Shown: positions 1-5,893 of the stretch, piece after piece
Numbering within the stretch: the stretch's first letter is position 1
Layout: every line of letters begins with the position of its first letter
Assembly (NCBI GenBank): GCA_902797895.1
Contig: CADBUS010000057.1
Coordinates: forward strand, 1 to 9,527
DNA: 9,527 bases
From: an uncultured Bacteroidia bacterium
GTDB lineage: Bacteria > Bacteroidota > Bacteroidia > Bacteroidales > UBA932
Reading direction: 5' to 3'
The notes under the pieces: model-generated
Told to the model about the DNA's origin: nothing
Databases searched by the model: none
Seen by the model: the letters and a program-made list of their open reading frames with translations, nothing else
Translations under genes and position numbers: made by a program

Positions 1-1002
1 GAGAGATCTGTTTTACTAAAGTGATATGGGATAAGTACCTTTGGCATAATCATATTGGCGGCATTGGCGCACTGCTCAACAGTCATTGTATAAGGCTGAT
101 TTACAGGCAGCAAAGCCACATCAATATCCTTCAGATTAGCCATTTCCGGCACATCTTCAGTATCTCCTGCAATATAAATTCTAAAACCATCTATGGTTAA
201 AAGATAGCCGTTGCCATTGCCTTTAGGGTGGAATTTCTCACGGCCGGCGGTGGTATTGTATGCAGGCACAGCCTCCAATCTGATACCTTTTGGGAGCTCA
301 AGGCTCTCACCATTTGCAATAATCTCTCCTCGCCCAATCTTATCTGCACTTGTCTTATTGAGAATAAGGCGAGTATCTTCTTTTGTGAGCACCTTAATGG
401 TAGAGTCTTCCAAATGGTCTGCGTGCTCGTGAGTAACCAAAATAACATCTGCTTTTGGGAACTCAACAGAGTAGTCTGTATGCTTGCCAAACTCCGCAAC
501 GGGATCAACCTGAATAAAAAGGCTATCATACTCAATTGCCACGCTACCGTGTTTAATCAAGTACAAATAGAGCAAAGAGCCTTTAGGAGTTTTGAAAATA
601 TCCACCTCATATTTTGTAACCCTGCGGCCGGAATCCCTCCAGCCATTGTATCCGCCATCAAGATTATAAACAGTATAACCTGCTTCGTTTAAGAGCTTTG
701 CAGCTTCTGCACTACGCCTTCCACTACGGCAGTAAAGAGCCAACGGCTTATCCTTTTCAACATTTTGAGAAACCATTTGCACAAACTCAGATGCATAAAA
801 GTCATAATTTACAGCACCTGCAATATGCCCTTGTTCAAACTCCTCAGCAGTACGCACATCAATTAGAGCCGCTTTATTCTCTTGCAAAAGCTGCCCAAAT
901 TTAACCACATCCATATCTATGTATTGGGCATTGGCGCAAGATGGCATCATAAAGAGAGCCGCTGCCATTGAGAGCATGAAACAACAGAAGAACTTTTTCA
1001 TA
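1..1002 (-). CDS. Exported rhodanese / MBL-fold metallohydrolase fusion (3' end cut by window edge)
   Basis: The frame is open from ATG at 1002 down to position 1 with no stop (334 codons seen), so the C-terminus is missing. Residues 1-25 form a signal peptide: KK, a hydrophobic stretch, then MPSC with C22 as a likely lipoprotein cysteine; cleavage after CANA is the alternative. Residues about 28-125 are a rhodanese domain, with DVR at 48-50, active-site loop CRSGRR starting at C91, and LDGGYNGW at 114-121. Residues about 135 onward are a UlaG-like metallo-beta-lactamase fold: H191, H193, D195 and H196 in THEHADH, a possible metal or substrate histidine in FHPKGNG (H258), GDT with D280, and PYHF with H327. 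The family relation is clear, but the substrate is unknown; sulfur transfer coupled to hydrolysis outside the cytoplasm is inference. It lies 20 bp after the small membrane gene and is probably co-transcribed with it. Confidence 0.9.
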
Positions 1003-1022
1003 TTATGTTCATATTAAGATAA

Positions 1023-1367
1023 TTAACTTTTATTTTCCTCTATGATTGGAGCTTCTTTATTGGTATTTTCTTGTAGGCTCTCTTCTTTTTGCAACTCTTC
1101 AGCCCCTCTCTTTTTCAAACGGCTCTTAATCCTCTTTACTCCCTCAACTCCCAAAATTGTAATGCCGCCATACTGAAAAGTTTTTGCCAATCCAAAGAGC
1201 ACCACCCACAGAACTCCCTTTGTTTTAGCACTTATAGGAAGAGCCATCTGCGCAAAAGAGAGTATGTAAAAAGGAATACACAACAACAATACAATAACTC
1301 CGGTGCGAAACGAGAGTCCTTGCAACCAACTCTTTACCCTGTTAAATAATCTCTTAAAACGGCTCAT
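1023..1367 (-). CDS. Small two-helix inner-membrane protein, possibly 'transporter suffix' type
   Basis: This 114-residue protein has a basic N-terminus (1-22, rich in K and R) and a first hydrophobic helix at about 23-43. A short loop with PISAKTKG follows, then a second helix at about 51-73 and a basic stretch KRIKSRLKKR. The tail (about 90-114) is acidic, polar and probably disordered. The pattern of PIS-x-x-TKG between two helices, followed by a second helix with LAK and a glycine-rich end, resembles the short domain annotated as 'transporter suffix domain'. I hold that assignment loosely because no catalytic residues are visible. By the positive-inside rule both ends should be cytoplasmic. 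It is the first gene after the -7 box at 1393-1400 and is followed 20 bp later by the exported rhodanese-MBL protein, so the two may act together at the membrane. Confidence 0.75.
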   Translation of the reverse strand: MSRFKRLFNRVKSWLQGLSFRTGVIVLLLCIPFYILSFAQMALPISAKTKGVLWVVLFGLAKTFQYGGITILGVEGVKRIKSRLKKRGAEELQKEESLQENTNKEAPIIEENKS

Positions 1368-1392
1368 ACAGTGCTACAACTTTAAGTAAGAG

Positions 1393-1400
1393 CAAAGATA
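1393..1400 (-). promoter_or_regulatory. Bacteroidota-type -7 promoter box for the small membrane gene
   Basis: On the minus strand this reads TATCTTTG, a perfect match to the TAnnTTTG -7 element of Bacteroidota promoters. It ends 25 bp before the ATG at 1367, which would leave a leader of about 20 nt. No good TTTG -33 box is visible at the expected spacing of about 20 bp. The 81 bp between this gene and the regulator gene upstream (1368-1448) hold no convincing terminator. Confidence 0.6.
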
Positions 1401-1448
1401 ATAATAACCGGAGTTTATTGCAGTTTTTTGTGCAGCAGGCCGGATGTT

Positions 1449-2117
1449 TTATTTGAAATAGCCTAATTTGAGCAGGCGGATTCTTTTTCCATCCACTTGA
1501 ATCAGCCCCTCTTTTTGCAATTCGTTAAGGCATCTTATTAGAGAAAATTTCTGAATACCAAAAGATTGGGCTATAGCAGTGCGTGAGCGATTAAGTTCTA
1601 TCTCTGCGCTACCCTGCTTTTTATATTCACTGCGGAGCATATAAAAGACCTTATCTCTTACGCTGCTGAGCGATAGTACTCTCACTTTCTCTGTAAGAAA
1701 AACAGCCATATCGGAGAGATAAGCTATAAAATTGCGGCGTATAAGAGCATTGCCGCTAAGAAGTTTTTCAAACTCCTCTGTCGTAAGTCGAAAGATAGAG
1801 CTATCTTCTTCTACCTCAACACTTACCGGAATTTTATTGTTATGCGAAAAGATAAAAGCAGGAGCCATCAGATGGCCGATTGTGCGCACATCTATCACCG
1901 CCTCCTTGCTCGATAAACCTACCATCCAGGCTTTCAGCTTACCACGTAAAATAATATCGGCACTGCGGCAAGCGGTGCCTTCAAGTGCGTAAATATCTCC
2001 TGCACTATAATTTACAACACTATGTTTTAGGTTTTTAATAATATCTTGCAAACTCTCCAAGGAAAATCCCTCAAAGAGCTTGCAAGATAAAAGTGCGTTC
2101 AAATTCAATTCATTCAT
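1449..2117 (-). CDS. Crp/Fnr-family transcriptional regulator, HcpR-like
   Basis: The protein has 222 residues, a usual Crp/Fnr length. Residues about 14-125 are the effector-binding beta-barrel (F15-E-G-F start, YSAGD at 37-41, ILRGKLKAW at 56-64). A dimerisation helix spans about 127-150. The winged helix-turn-helix occupies about 150-217, with helix-turn-helix SRTAIAQSFGIQKFSLIR and then LNELQKEGLIQV. Only C12, C50 and C196 are present, so the four-cysteine iron-sulfur set of FNR is absent and it is unlikely to sense oxygen that way. The recognition helix has K190 and R195 where CRP has two contact arginines, but F191 replaces the usual glutamate. Its start overlaps the hcp stop by one base (TGATG), implying translational coupling. 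HcpR proteins are known Crp/Fnr-family activators of hcp under nitrosative stress, and adjacency makes that role the best guess. The effector (NO, possibly through heme) is inferred. Confidence 0.9.
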   Translation of the reverse strand: MNELNLNALLSCKLFEGFSLESLQDIIKNLKHSVVNYSAGDIYALEGTACRSADIILRGKLKAWMVGLSSKEAVIDVRTIGHLMAPAFIFSHNNKIPVSVEVEEDSSIFRLTTEEFEKLLSGNALIRRNFIAYLSDMAVFLTEKVRVLSLSSVRDKVFYMLRSEYKKQGSAEIELNRSRTAIAQSFGIQKFSLIRCLNELQKEGLIQVDGKRIRLLKLGYFK

Positions 2118-3769
2118 CAGTTTATAAACTGCTTTATATCCTCCTCAACAGAGGTTATTGTTCCGAGACCAAAGTTATCAATAAGAATCTTAAGTACACC
2201 CTCTGAAACAAAACCCGGCAGAGTTGGACCGATATGAATATTTTTAACTCCAAGAGAGAGTAGCGCAAGCAACACTATTACAGCCTTTTGCTCATACCAG
2301 GCAATATTGAAGAATATTGGCAGTTCGTTGATGTCGTTTGCACCAAAAATCTCTTTCAGTTTAAGAGCCACAACAGCCCAAGAGTAAGAATCGTTGCACT
2401 GGCCGGCATCAAGTACACGCGGAATACCTCCTATATCGCCAAGATTCAGCTTGTTATACTTATATTTTGCACATCCGCTGGTAAGAATTACAGTATCCTT
2501 AGGCAAAGCCTTTGCAAACTCCTCATAATAGCTGCGGCTCTTCATACGGCCATCGCAACCGCTCATAACCACAAATTTACGAATAGCTCCGCTCTTTACA
2601 GCCTCTACGATTTTATCTGCAAGCGCAAATACTTGAGCGTGCGCAAAACCTCCAACTATCTCTCCGCTCTCAATTTGTGTTGGAGCCTTGCATTTTTTAG
2701 CCAAAGCTATAACCTCAGAAAAATCTTTTTTGCCATCAGCAGCCTCAGCGATATATTTCCAACCTGGGAAACCTGTTGAATTTGTGGTAAATACCCTATC
2801 CTTATAGCTCGCATTTTCTGCAGGTGGAACTATACAGTTGGTGGTAAATACTATAGGGCCGTTGAATGTTTCAAACTCCTCTTTCTGTTTCCACCAAGCA
2901 TTGCCATAATTACCTACAAGGTGCTTATACTTTTTAAGATGAGGATAGTAGTGAGCAGGGAGCATCTCGCTATGGGTATAAACATCTACTCCGGTGCTCT
3001 CTGTCTGCTCCAAAAGTTGCTTCAAATCTGCCAAATCGTGGCCGGAAATAAGAATACCCGGATTTGTTCCAACACCTATATTCACCTTTGTAATCTCCGG
3101 ATTTCCAAAAGCTCCGGTATTGGCACTATCCAAAAGCGCCATAACATCCACACCATACTTACCTGTCTCCAAAACATTACCAAGGAGAGTCTCCATATCT
3201 GCATCAGGATTGGTGATTACGCTCAGAGCTTTGCAGATAAAATCTATAATCTCCTGCTTTCTTTGGCCAAGACGGGCAGCGTGTTCATAATAGGCAGCCA
3301 TACCTTTAAGGCCAAGAGTTGTAAGTTCTTTGAGAGAGCGTAAATCTGCATTAGTATTGCGAAGAACCCCCTCACGCTCTCCCTCTTGTTTGTAATCAGC
3401 TTTCTCGCCTCCCCAGCGTACCTCCTGATAATCAGGCAATTTAATTCCTTCCGCATTAGCCTTTGTAATAAGAGCACGCTTGATGGCAATACCGGCATCC
3501 ACCTTTTTCAAAATAGAGGTGTCGTCAAAATTGGCATTAGTAATGGTAGAGAACAAGGCATCTATCAAAAAATCGCCAACTTCTTGATTACAAGCCACTC
3601 CTGCCTTTGTAAGCTCGTGCTGAATGGTTCCGGTGCCACGCACCACGCTTAAAAGCAAATCCTGCCACCTTGAGGTTTCTGCACTTTTTCCGCAAACTCC
3701 CCTTATAGTGCATCCTGTACCTCTGGCTGTCTCCTGACATTGGAAACAAAACATCTGATTTTCGCTCAT
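2117..3769 (-). CDS. hcp: Hybrid cluster protein (hydroxylamine reductase), class I
   Basis: This cytoplasmic 550-residue protein matches the usual length of class I Hcp. N-terminal C8, C11, C20 and C26 (Cx2Cx8Cx5C) would bind the cubane cluster with the spacing seen in Desulfovibrio Hcp. All eight ligands of the hybrid Fe-S-O cluster are visible: H244 (SGHDL), E268 (THSEM), C312 (TTNC), C405 (SGCDGR), C433 (SGCAKY), C458 (GQCND), and E493 and K495 (YEQK). It should therefore be active. Hcp reduces hydroxylamine in vitro; NO reduction and protein S-nitrosylation have been described for E. coli Hcp. The start keeps the family N-terminus intact (MFCFQCQ at 6-12). There is no strong Shine-Dalgarno sequence; the leader before the ATG is AT-rich. 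The next gene, the HcpR-like regulator, begins on the last base of the hcp stop. Control is probably by that regulator at the palindrome upstream. Confidence 0.98.
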   Translation of the reverse strand: MSENQMFCFQCQETARGTGCTIRGVCGKSAETSRWQDLLLSVVRGTGTIQHELTKAGVACNQEVGDFLIDALFSTITNANFDDTSILKKVDAGIAIKRALITKANAEGIKLPDYQEVRWGGEKADYKQEGEREGVLRNTNADLRSLKELTTLGLKGMAAYYEHAARLGQRKQEIIDFICKALSVITNPDADMETLLGNVLETGKYGVDVMALLDSANTGAFGNPEITKVNIGVGTNPGILISGHDLADLKQLLEQTESTGVDVYTHSEMLPAHYYPHLKKYKHLVGNYGNAWWKQKEEFETFNGPIVFTTNCIVPPAENASYKDRVFTTNSTGFPGWKYIAEAADGKKDFSEVIALAKKCKAPTQIESGEIVGGFAHAQVFALADKIVEAVKSGAIRKFVVMSGCDGRMKSRSYYEEFAKALPKDTVILTSGCAKYKYNKLNLGDIGGIPRVLDAGQCNDSYSWAVVALKLKEIFGANDINELPIFFNIAWYEQKAVIVLLALLSLGVKNIHIGPTLPGFVSEGVLKILIDNFGLGTITSVEEDIKQFIN

Positions 3770-3806
3770 AATTATTTACTATTTAATAAGTTATATTTCA
3801 TTCAAA

Positions 3807-3851
3807 GGCGTAAGGCATTATAAATCTTTGTAAATATTCAGCCCTTGCGCC
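3807..3851. repeat. Imperfect inverted repeat in the hcp leader
   Basis: The arms GGCGTAAGG (3807-3815) and CCTTGCGCC (3843-3851) pair over 9 bp with one mismatch and a 27-base spacer. They lie between the predicted hcp transcription start (about 3860) and the hcp ATG, so they could form a stem near the 5' end of the mRNA. In minus-strand RNA the odd pair is A-C. In plus-strand RNA it is a U-G wobble, which weakens the case for a role in the hcp transcript. Confidence 0.35.
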
Positions 3852-3864
3852 GGTAATTACAATG

Positions 3865-3872
3865 CAAAAGTA
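3865..3872 (-). promoter_or_regulatory. -7 promoter box for hcp
   Basis: The minus strand reads TACTTTTG, matching TAnnTTTG exactly. Transcription would start near 3860, giving a leader of about 90 nt before the hcp ATG. A TTTG on the minus strand at 3888-3891 is only 15 bp away, short of the usual 20 or so, so a normal -33 box is lacking. That is expected of a promoter that depends on an activator bound at the adjacent palindrome. Confidence 0.6.
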
Positions 3873-3893
3873 TAACTCGCCAACCTCCAAAAA

Positions 3894-3909
3894 GGTAACA
3901 TTTGTTACC
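3894..3909. promoter_or_regulatory. Perfect palindromic operator GGTAACATTTGTTACC, likely HcpR-type site
   Basis: Two perfect 7-bp arms, GGTAACA and TGTTACC, flank a 2-bp centre. The core is TAAC-N4-GTTA, the layout reported for the Crp/Fnr-family nitrosative-stress regulator NssR of Campylobacter and similar to other sites of this family. The centre (3901.5) is about 36 bp upstream of the hcp -7 box and about 41 bp upstream of the predicted start, the classic class II activator position. It also lies 113 bp upstream of the divergent NimA-like gene. Binding by the regulator encoded at 1449-2117 is inferred. Confidence 0.7.
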
Positions 3910-4014
3910 GCAGCTAAACCAACAACAAGCAGAGCTTTTTGCCAAGTTTGTTTTTCTATCTATATTGCAATTCAAAACATTATAATTCAAAACTACCTCT
4001 CAATATTTGAAACT

Positions 4015-4527
4015 ATGAGAAGAGCTGATAGAGAAATGGATGCCGCATTCGCCTTGGAAGTTTTTGACAAAGCGCCCTACATAACGGTAAGTTTCACAAG
4101 GCCAGATGGTACACCATACGGAGTGCCACTCTCTTTGGCACGCATAGATGAAAAAACATTCTATTTTCACTGTGCTACGACGGGAAAAAAGATAGAGTGT
4201 ATTAAGGCTTGCCCAATCGTAGCACTCTCTGCTGTAACAAGATGCACCCCTACCATCGGCCCCAAAGATGGCAGTTTCACCCTCCAGTATAAATCTGCAA
4301 TGGCTGTGGGAAGAGCAGAGATTGTTATGGAGCAACAGGAGAAGATAGAGGGGTTGAGAGCTATATGCCAACGCTTTCTACCGCACAATATGAATGCTTT
4401 TGATATGGCAATAGCTCGTAGCCTCAGTAGAACAGCAGTAGTGAAAATAACTCTCTCCGAATCTCCTACAGGCAAGCGCAAAGAGTACGACCGACAAGGA
4501 GAAGAGATGAAATGGGGGAGATGCTAA
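4015..4527 (+). CDS. NimA-like pyridoxamine 5'-phosphate oxidase-family flavoprotein
   Basis: The 170-residue product begins MRRADRE, the signature N-terminus of the NimA family, which decides the start at 4015; the frame is open back to 3862, but that stretch crosses the operator and hcp promoter. The split-barrel flavin fold is suggested by TPYGVPLSLARIDEKTFYFHCA (residues 33-54, with H52 where NimA-type proteins carry a conserved histidine), the strand VALSAV, and the region YKSAMAVGRAEIV. Family members bind FMN or a related flavin. Some Nim proteins are linked to 5-nitroimidazole resistance, but most chromosomal relatives have no proven substrate, so resistance should not be assumed. It diverges from hcp across the palindrome and may share its control. 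Its 3' end faces the peptidase C26 gene with only 7 bp between stops, leaving no room for a separate terminator. Confidence 0.85.
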   Translation: MRRADREMDAAFALEVFDKAPYITVSFTRPDGTPYGVPLSLARIDEKTFYFHCATTGKKIECIKACPIVALSAVTRCTPTIGPKDGSFTLQYKSAMAVGRAEIVMEQQEKIEGLRAICQRFLPHNMNAFDMAIARSLSRTAVVKITLSESPTGKRKEYDRQGEEMKWGRC

Positions 4528-4534
4528 TAGCCTA

Positions 4535-5275
4535 TTAAACAGAAGACTTACAGGCAGATACAAAGGTGCTAAAGAGAGTGCGGCTGCTTTCATCTGTGCG
4601 GAATAGAAACTCCGGATGCCACTGAACAGCCCACACAAACTTTTTGCTCGGCAGGCAGACCGCCTCAATAAGGCCATCTTCCGATAGAGCCATTGTCTGA
4701 AGCTCCGGAGCAAGCTCTTTAATTGCCTGGTGATGAAGGCTGTTAACCTGCAATGTCTGCCTGCCAAGCAACTCTTTGAGAGCCCCTTGCAGCTCCACTC
4801 TATGCACAGGTTGGCTATAAGGTCTGCCTTGAGAGTGTGTTGTATCAGATAGATGCTGAGTAGGTAAATCTTGATAGAGTGTGCCACCCAAAAAGGCATT
4901 TATAAACTGCAAGCCGCGGCATATTCCAAACAGAGGCATATCTCTGCGGAGAGCAAGCTCTAAAACCCTTATCTCCAAGCTATCGCGCAGCTCCGCCGGC
5001 TCCGTTTTGCCCGTCTGGTCTTCCATACCATAAATGGCGGGAGCAACATCCTGTCCGCCGGTAAAAAGCAATCCATCGCAAAGCCCCAGCAACCTCTCAA
5101 CATCATCATCAGCAGCCTTCAATGGCAATATAAAAGGCAGCGCACCTGCCTGTGCCAAAGCATCCATATAATCGGGCAGCATCCAAATGCTCTCTTTCTG
5201 AGCATCCCACAACGGCAATACCCCAATTAGCGGTTTATTTTTTCCTTTTTCTCTATTTACATCTTTAGGTTTCAT
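4535..5275 (-). CDS. Class I glutamine amidotransferase-like peptidase C26 (gamma-glutamyl hydrolase type)
   Basis: The protein has 246 residues, the usual size of PuuD-like gamma-glutamyl-gamma-aminobutyrate hydrolases. The oxyanion segment LLFTGGQDVAP is at 69-79. The nucleophile elbow FGICRGLQ has catalytic C119, and VQWHPE has H220 and E222, completing the Cys-His-Glu triad. The LHHQ motif at 180-183 and the segment LGGTLYQDL (129-137) are typical of this family. It is cytoplasmic, with no signal peptide and a short lysine-rich N-terminal extension (1-14). Likely reaction: hydrolysis of a gamma-glutamyl amide bond; the physiological substrate cannot be read from sequence, and no polyamine genes lie nearby. 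It follows the DNPH1-like gene after a 50-bp gap, so the two are probably co-transcribed. A weak box CAATTTTG (5307-5314, minus strand) might add a promoter. Confidence 0.92.
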   Translation of the reverse strand: MKPKDVNREKGKNKPLIGVLPLWDAQKESIWMLPDYMDALAQAGALPFILPLKAADDDVERLLGLCDGLLFTGGQDVAPAIYGMEDQTGKTEPAELRDSLEIRVLELALRRDMPLFGICRGLQFINAFLGGTLYQDLPTQHLSDTTHSQGRPYSQPVHRVELQGALKELLGRQTLQVNSLHHQAIKELAPELQTMALSEDGLIEAVCLPSKKFVWAVQWHPEFLFRTDESSRTLFSTFVSACKSSV

Positions 5276-5325
5276 CTCTATAATTTCACTCTTTAAAGCC
5301 TCAGCACAAAATTGCTTAATTTTGG

Positions 5326-5802
5326 TTACTGTCTTAAAATCGCATCTATAATGGGATATATCTCATCTTCAGAGGAGTATGGGTGTATATCAAAGTATCT
5401 GTTGCCGGCAAGCATTGCAGAGAGGGTTGTTCTGTTGCGGTTGTAAAAGATATGTACCTGCTTGCCGAGCCCCTCTGCGTATGCAAGCTCATATCCCACT
5501 CCAAGCGATGGAGTTGTACACTCTGCTATAACCAAATCCGCACTGCGCAGCCAAGCTGTGTCCTCCTCATAAATAGCAATATCCACAGCTTTTCGCTCAA
5601 CTTTTGTGTGTTCTTTTTGCAAACATTCATCCTTAAAGCCCTTTGGAGTAGAGCCCTCTTTTTGGCTCAAGCTCAAATCTCCTATATGTTCAGTAAGCAC
5701 CATATCCGTTCTCTGTATATAGGTTATAATACGCTTATAAAGAGCCGCATCTGTTCTGCCACCCCTTATTGAACCAGCAAAATAAATTCTCTTACCTGCC
5801 AT
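5326..5802 (-). CDS. DNPH1/Rcl-like 2'-deoxynucleoside 5'-phosphate N-hydrolase
   Basis: The 158-residue protein belongs to the nucleoside 2-deoxyribosyltransferase superfamily and closely resembles human DNPH1 (Rcl). Shared features are YFAGSIRGGR at 7-16 (phosphate and base binding), TEH at 37-39, YEED with D81, the stretch ADLVIAECTTPSLGVGYEL at 88-106 with catalytic E105, and LSAML with S128, which contacts the phosphate from the partner subunit in Rcl. These features favour 5'-monophosphate hydrolysis, releasing the base from a deoxynucleotide, over base exchange between nucleosides. Compared with my recollection of human DNPH1, residues about 42-75 form a longer charged loop (SQKEGSTPKGFKDE...). 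A role in salvage or in clearing damaged deoxynucleotides is inferred. It is the first gene after a -7 box at 5838-5845 and diverges from a DNA alkyltransferase gene. Confidence 0.85.
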   Translation of the reverse strand: MAGKRIYFAGSIRGGRTDAALYKRIITYIQRTDMVLTEHIGDLSLSQKEGSTPKGFKDECLQKEHTKVERKAVDIAIYEEDTAWLRSADLVIAECTTPSLGVGYELAYAEGLGKQVHIFYNRNRTTLSAMLAGNRYFDIHPYSSEDEIYPIIDAILRQ

Positions 5803-5837
5803 TGGACATTATAATTTAGAGCTATTAAAATCGCTCT

Positions 5838-5845
5838 CAAAGTTA
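5838..5845 (-). promoter_or_regulatory. -7 promoter box for the DNPH1-like gene
   Basis: The minus strand reads TAACTTTG, a perfect TAnnTTTG. A TTTG -33 candidate lies at 5869-5872 with a 23-bp gap, slightly longer than usual. The leader to the ATG at 5802 would be about 30 nt. Confidence 0.55.
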
Positions 5846-5880
5846 AATAATTTGGTTAAAATCCATTTCAAATATTTTAT

Positions 5881-5888
5881 TAACTTTG
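5881..5888 (+). promoter_or_regulatory. -7 promoter box directly before the alkyltransferase start
   Basis: TAACTTTG is a perfect TAnnTTTG and ends only 5 bp before the ATG at 5894. A TTTG at 5851-5854 is the nearest -33 candidate, but its 26-bp gap is too long. If used, transcription would begin at or within a base or two of the start codon, giving a leaderless or nearly leaderless message. Confidence 0.4.
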
Positions 5889-5893
5889 TGGAG

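Noticed and set aside
197..692. Frames on both strands overlapping the rhodanese-MBL gene
   Set aside because: The long minus-strand frame from 1002 to 1 carries all the conserved motifs; the others are shifted or antisense readings of it.
1..1002. Assignment of the fusion protein as an ETHE1-type persulfide dioxygenase
   Set aside because: The domain order is reversed relative to the common MBL-then-rhodanese fusions, and the motifs after HxHxDH (FHPKGNG, GDT, PYHF) look UlaG-like instead.
1401..1448. Possible terminator after the regulator gene
   Set aside because: Short CCGG and TGCAG words repeat here, but I could not pair them into a stable stem followed by a T-run on the minus strand.
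2288..3652. Several plus-strand open frames of 88-163 codons opposite hcp
   Set aside because: They are antisense shadows of a strongly conserved gene, with no recognisable domains and no promoter or ribosome site of their own.
3862..4014. Upstream extension of the NimA-like frame, adding 51 residues
   Set aside because: The added peptide matches nothing I recognise and would be translated across the palindrome and the hcp promoter. The family signature MRRADRE begins at 4015.
5307..5324. Inverted repeat CAAAATT-GCTT-AATTTTG after the DNPH1-like stop, considered as a terminator
   Set aside because: The stem is only 7 bp, almost all A-T, and there is no T-run after it on the minus strand. 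It also overlaps a weak -7-like box, so it is probably chance in AT-rich DNA.
5852..5893. Upstream ATG for the alkyltransferase, adding 14 residues
   Set aside because: It would place the start before the -7 box at 5881-5888, and the family N-terminus begins just after the ATG at 5894.
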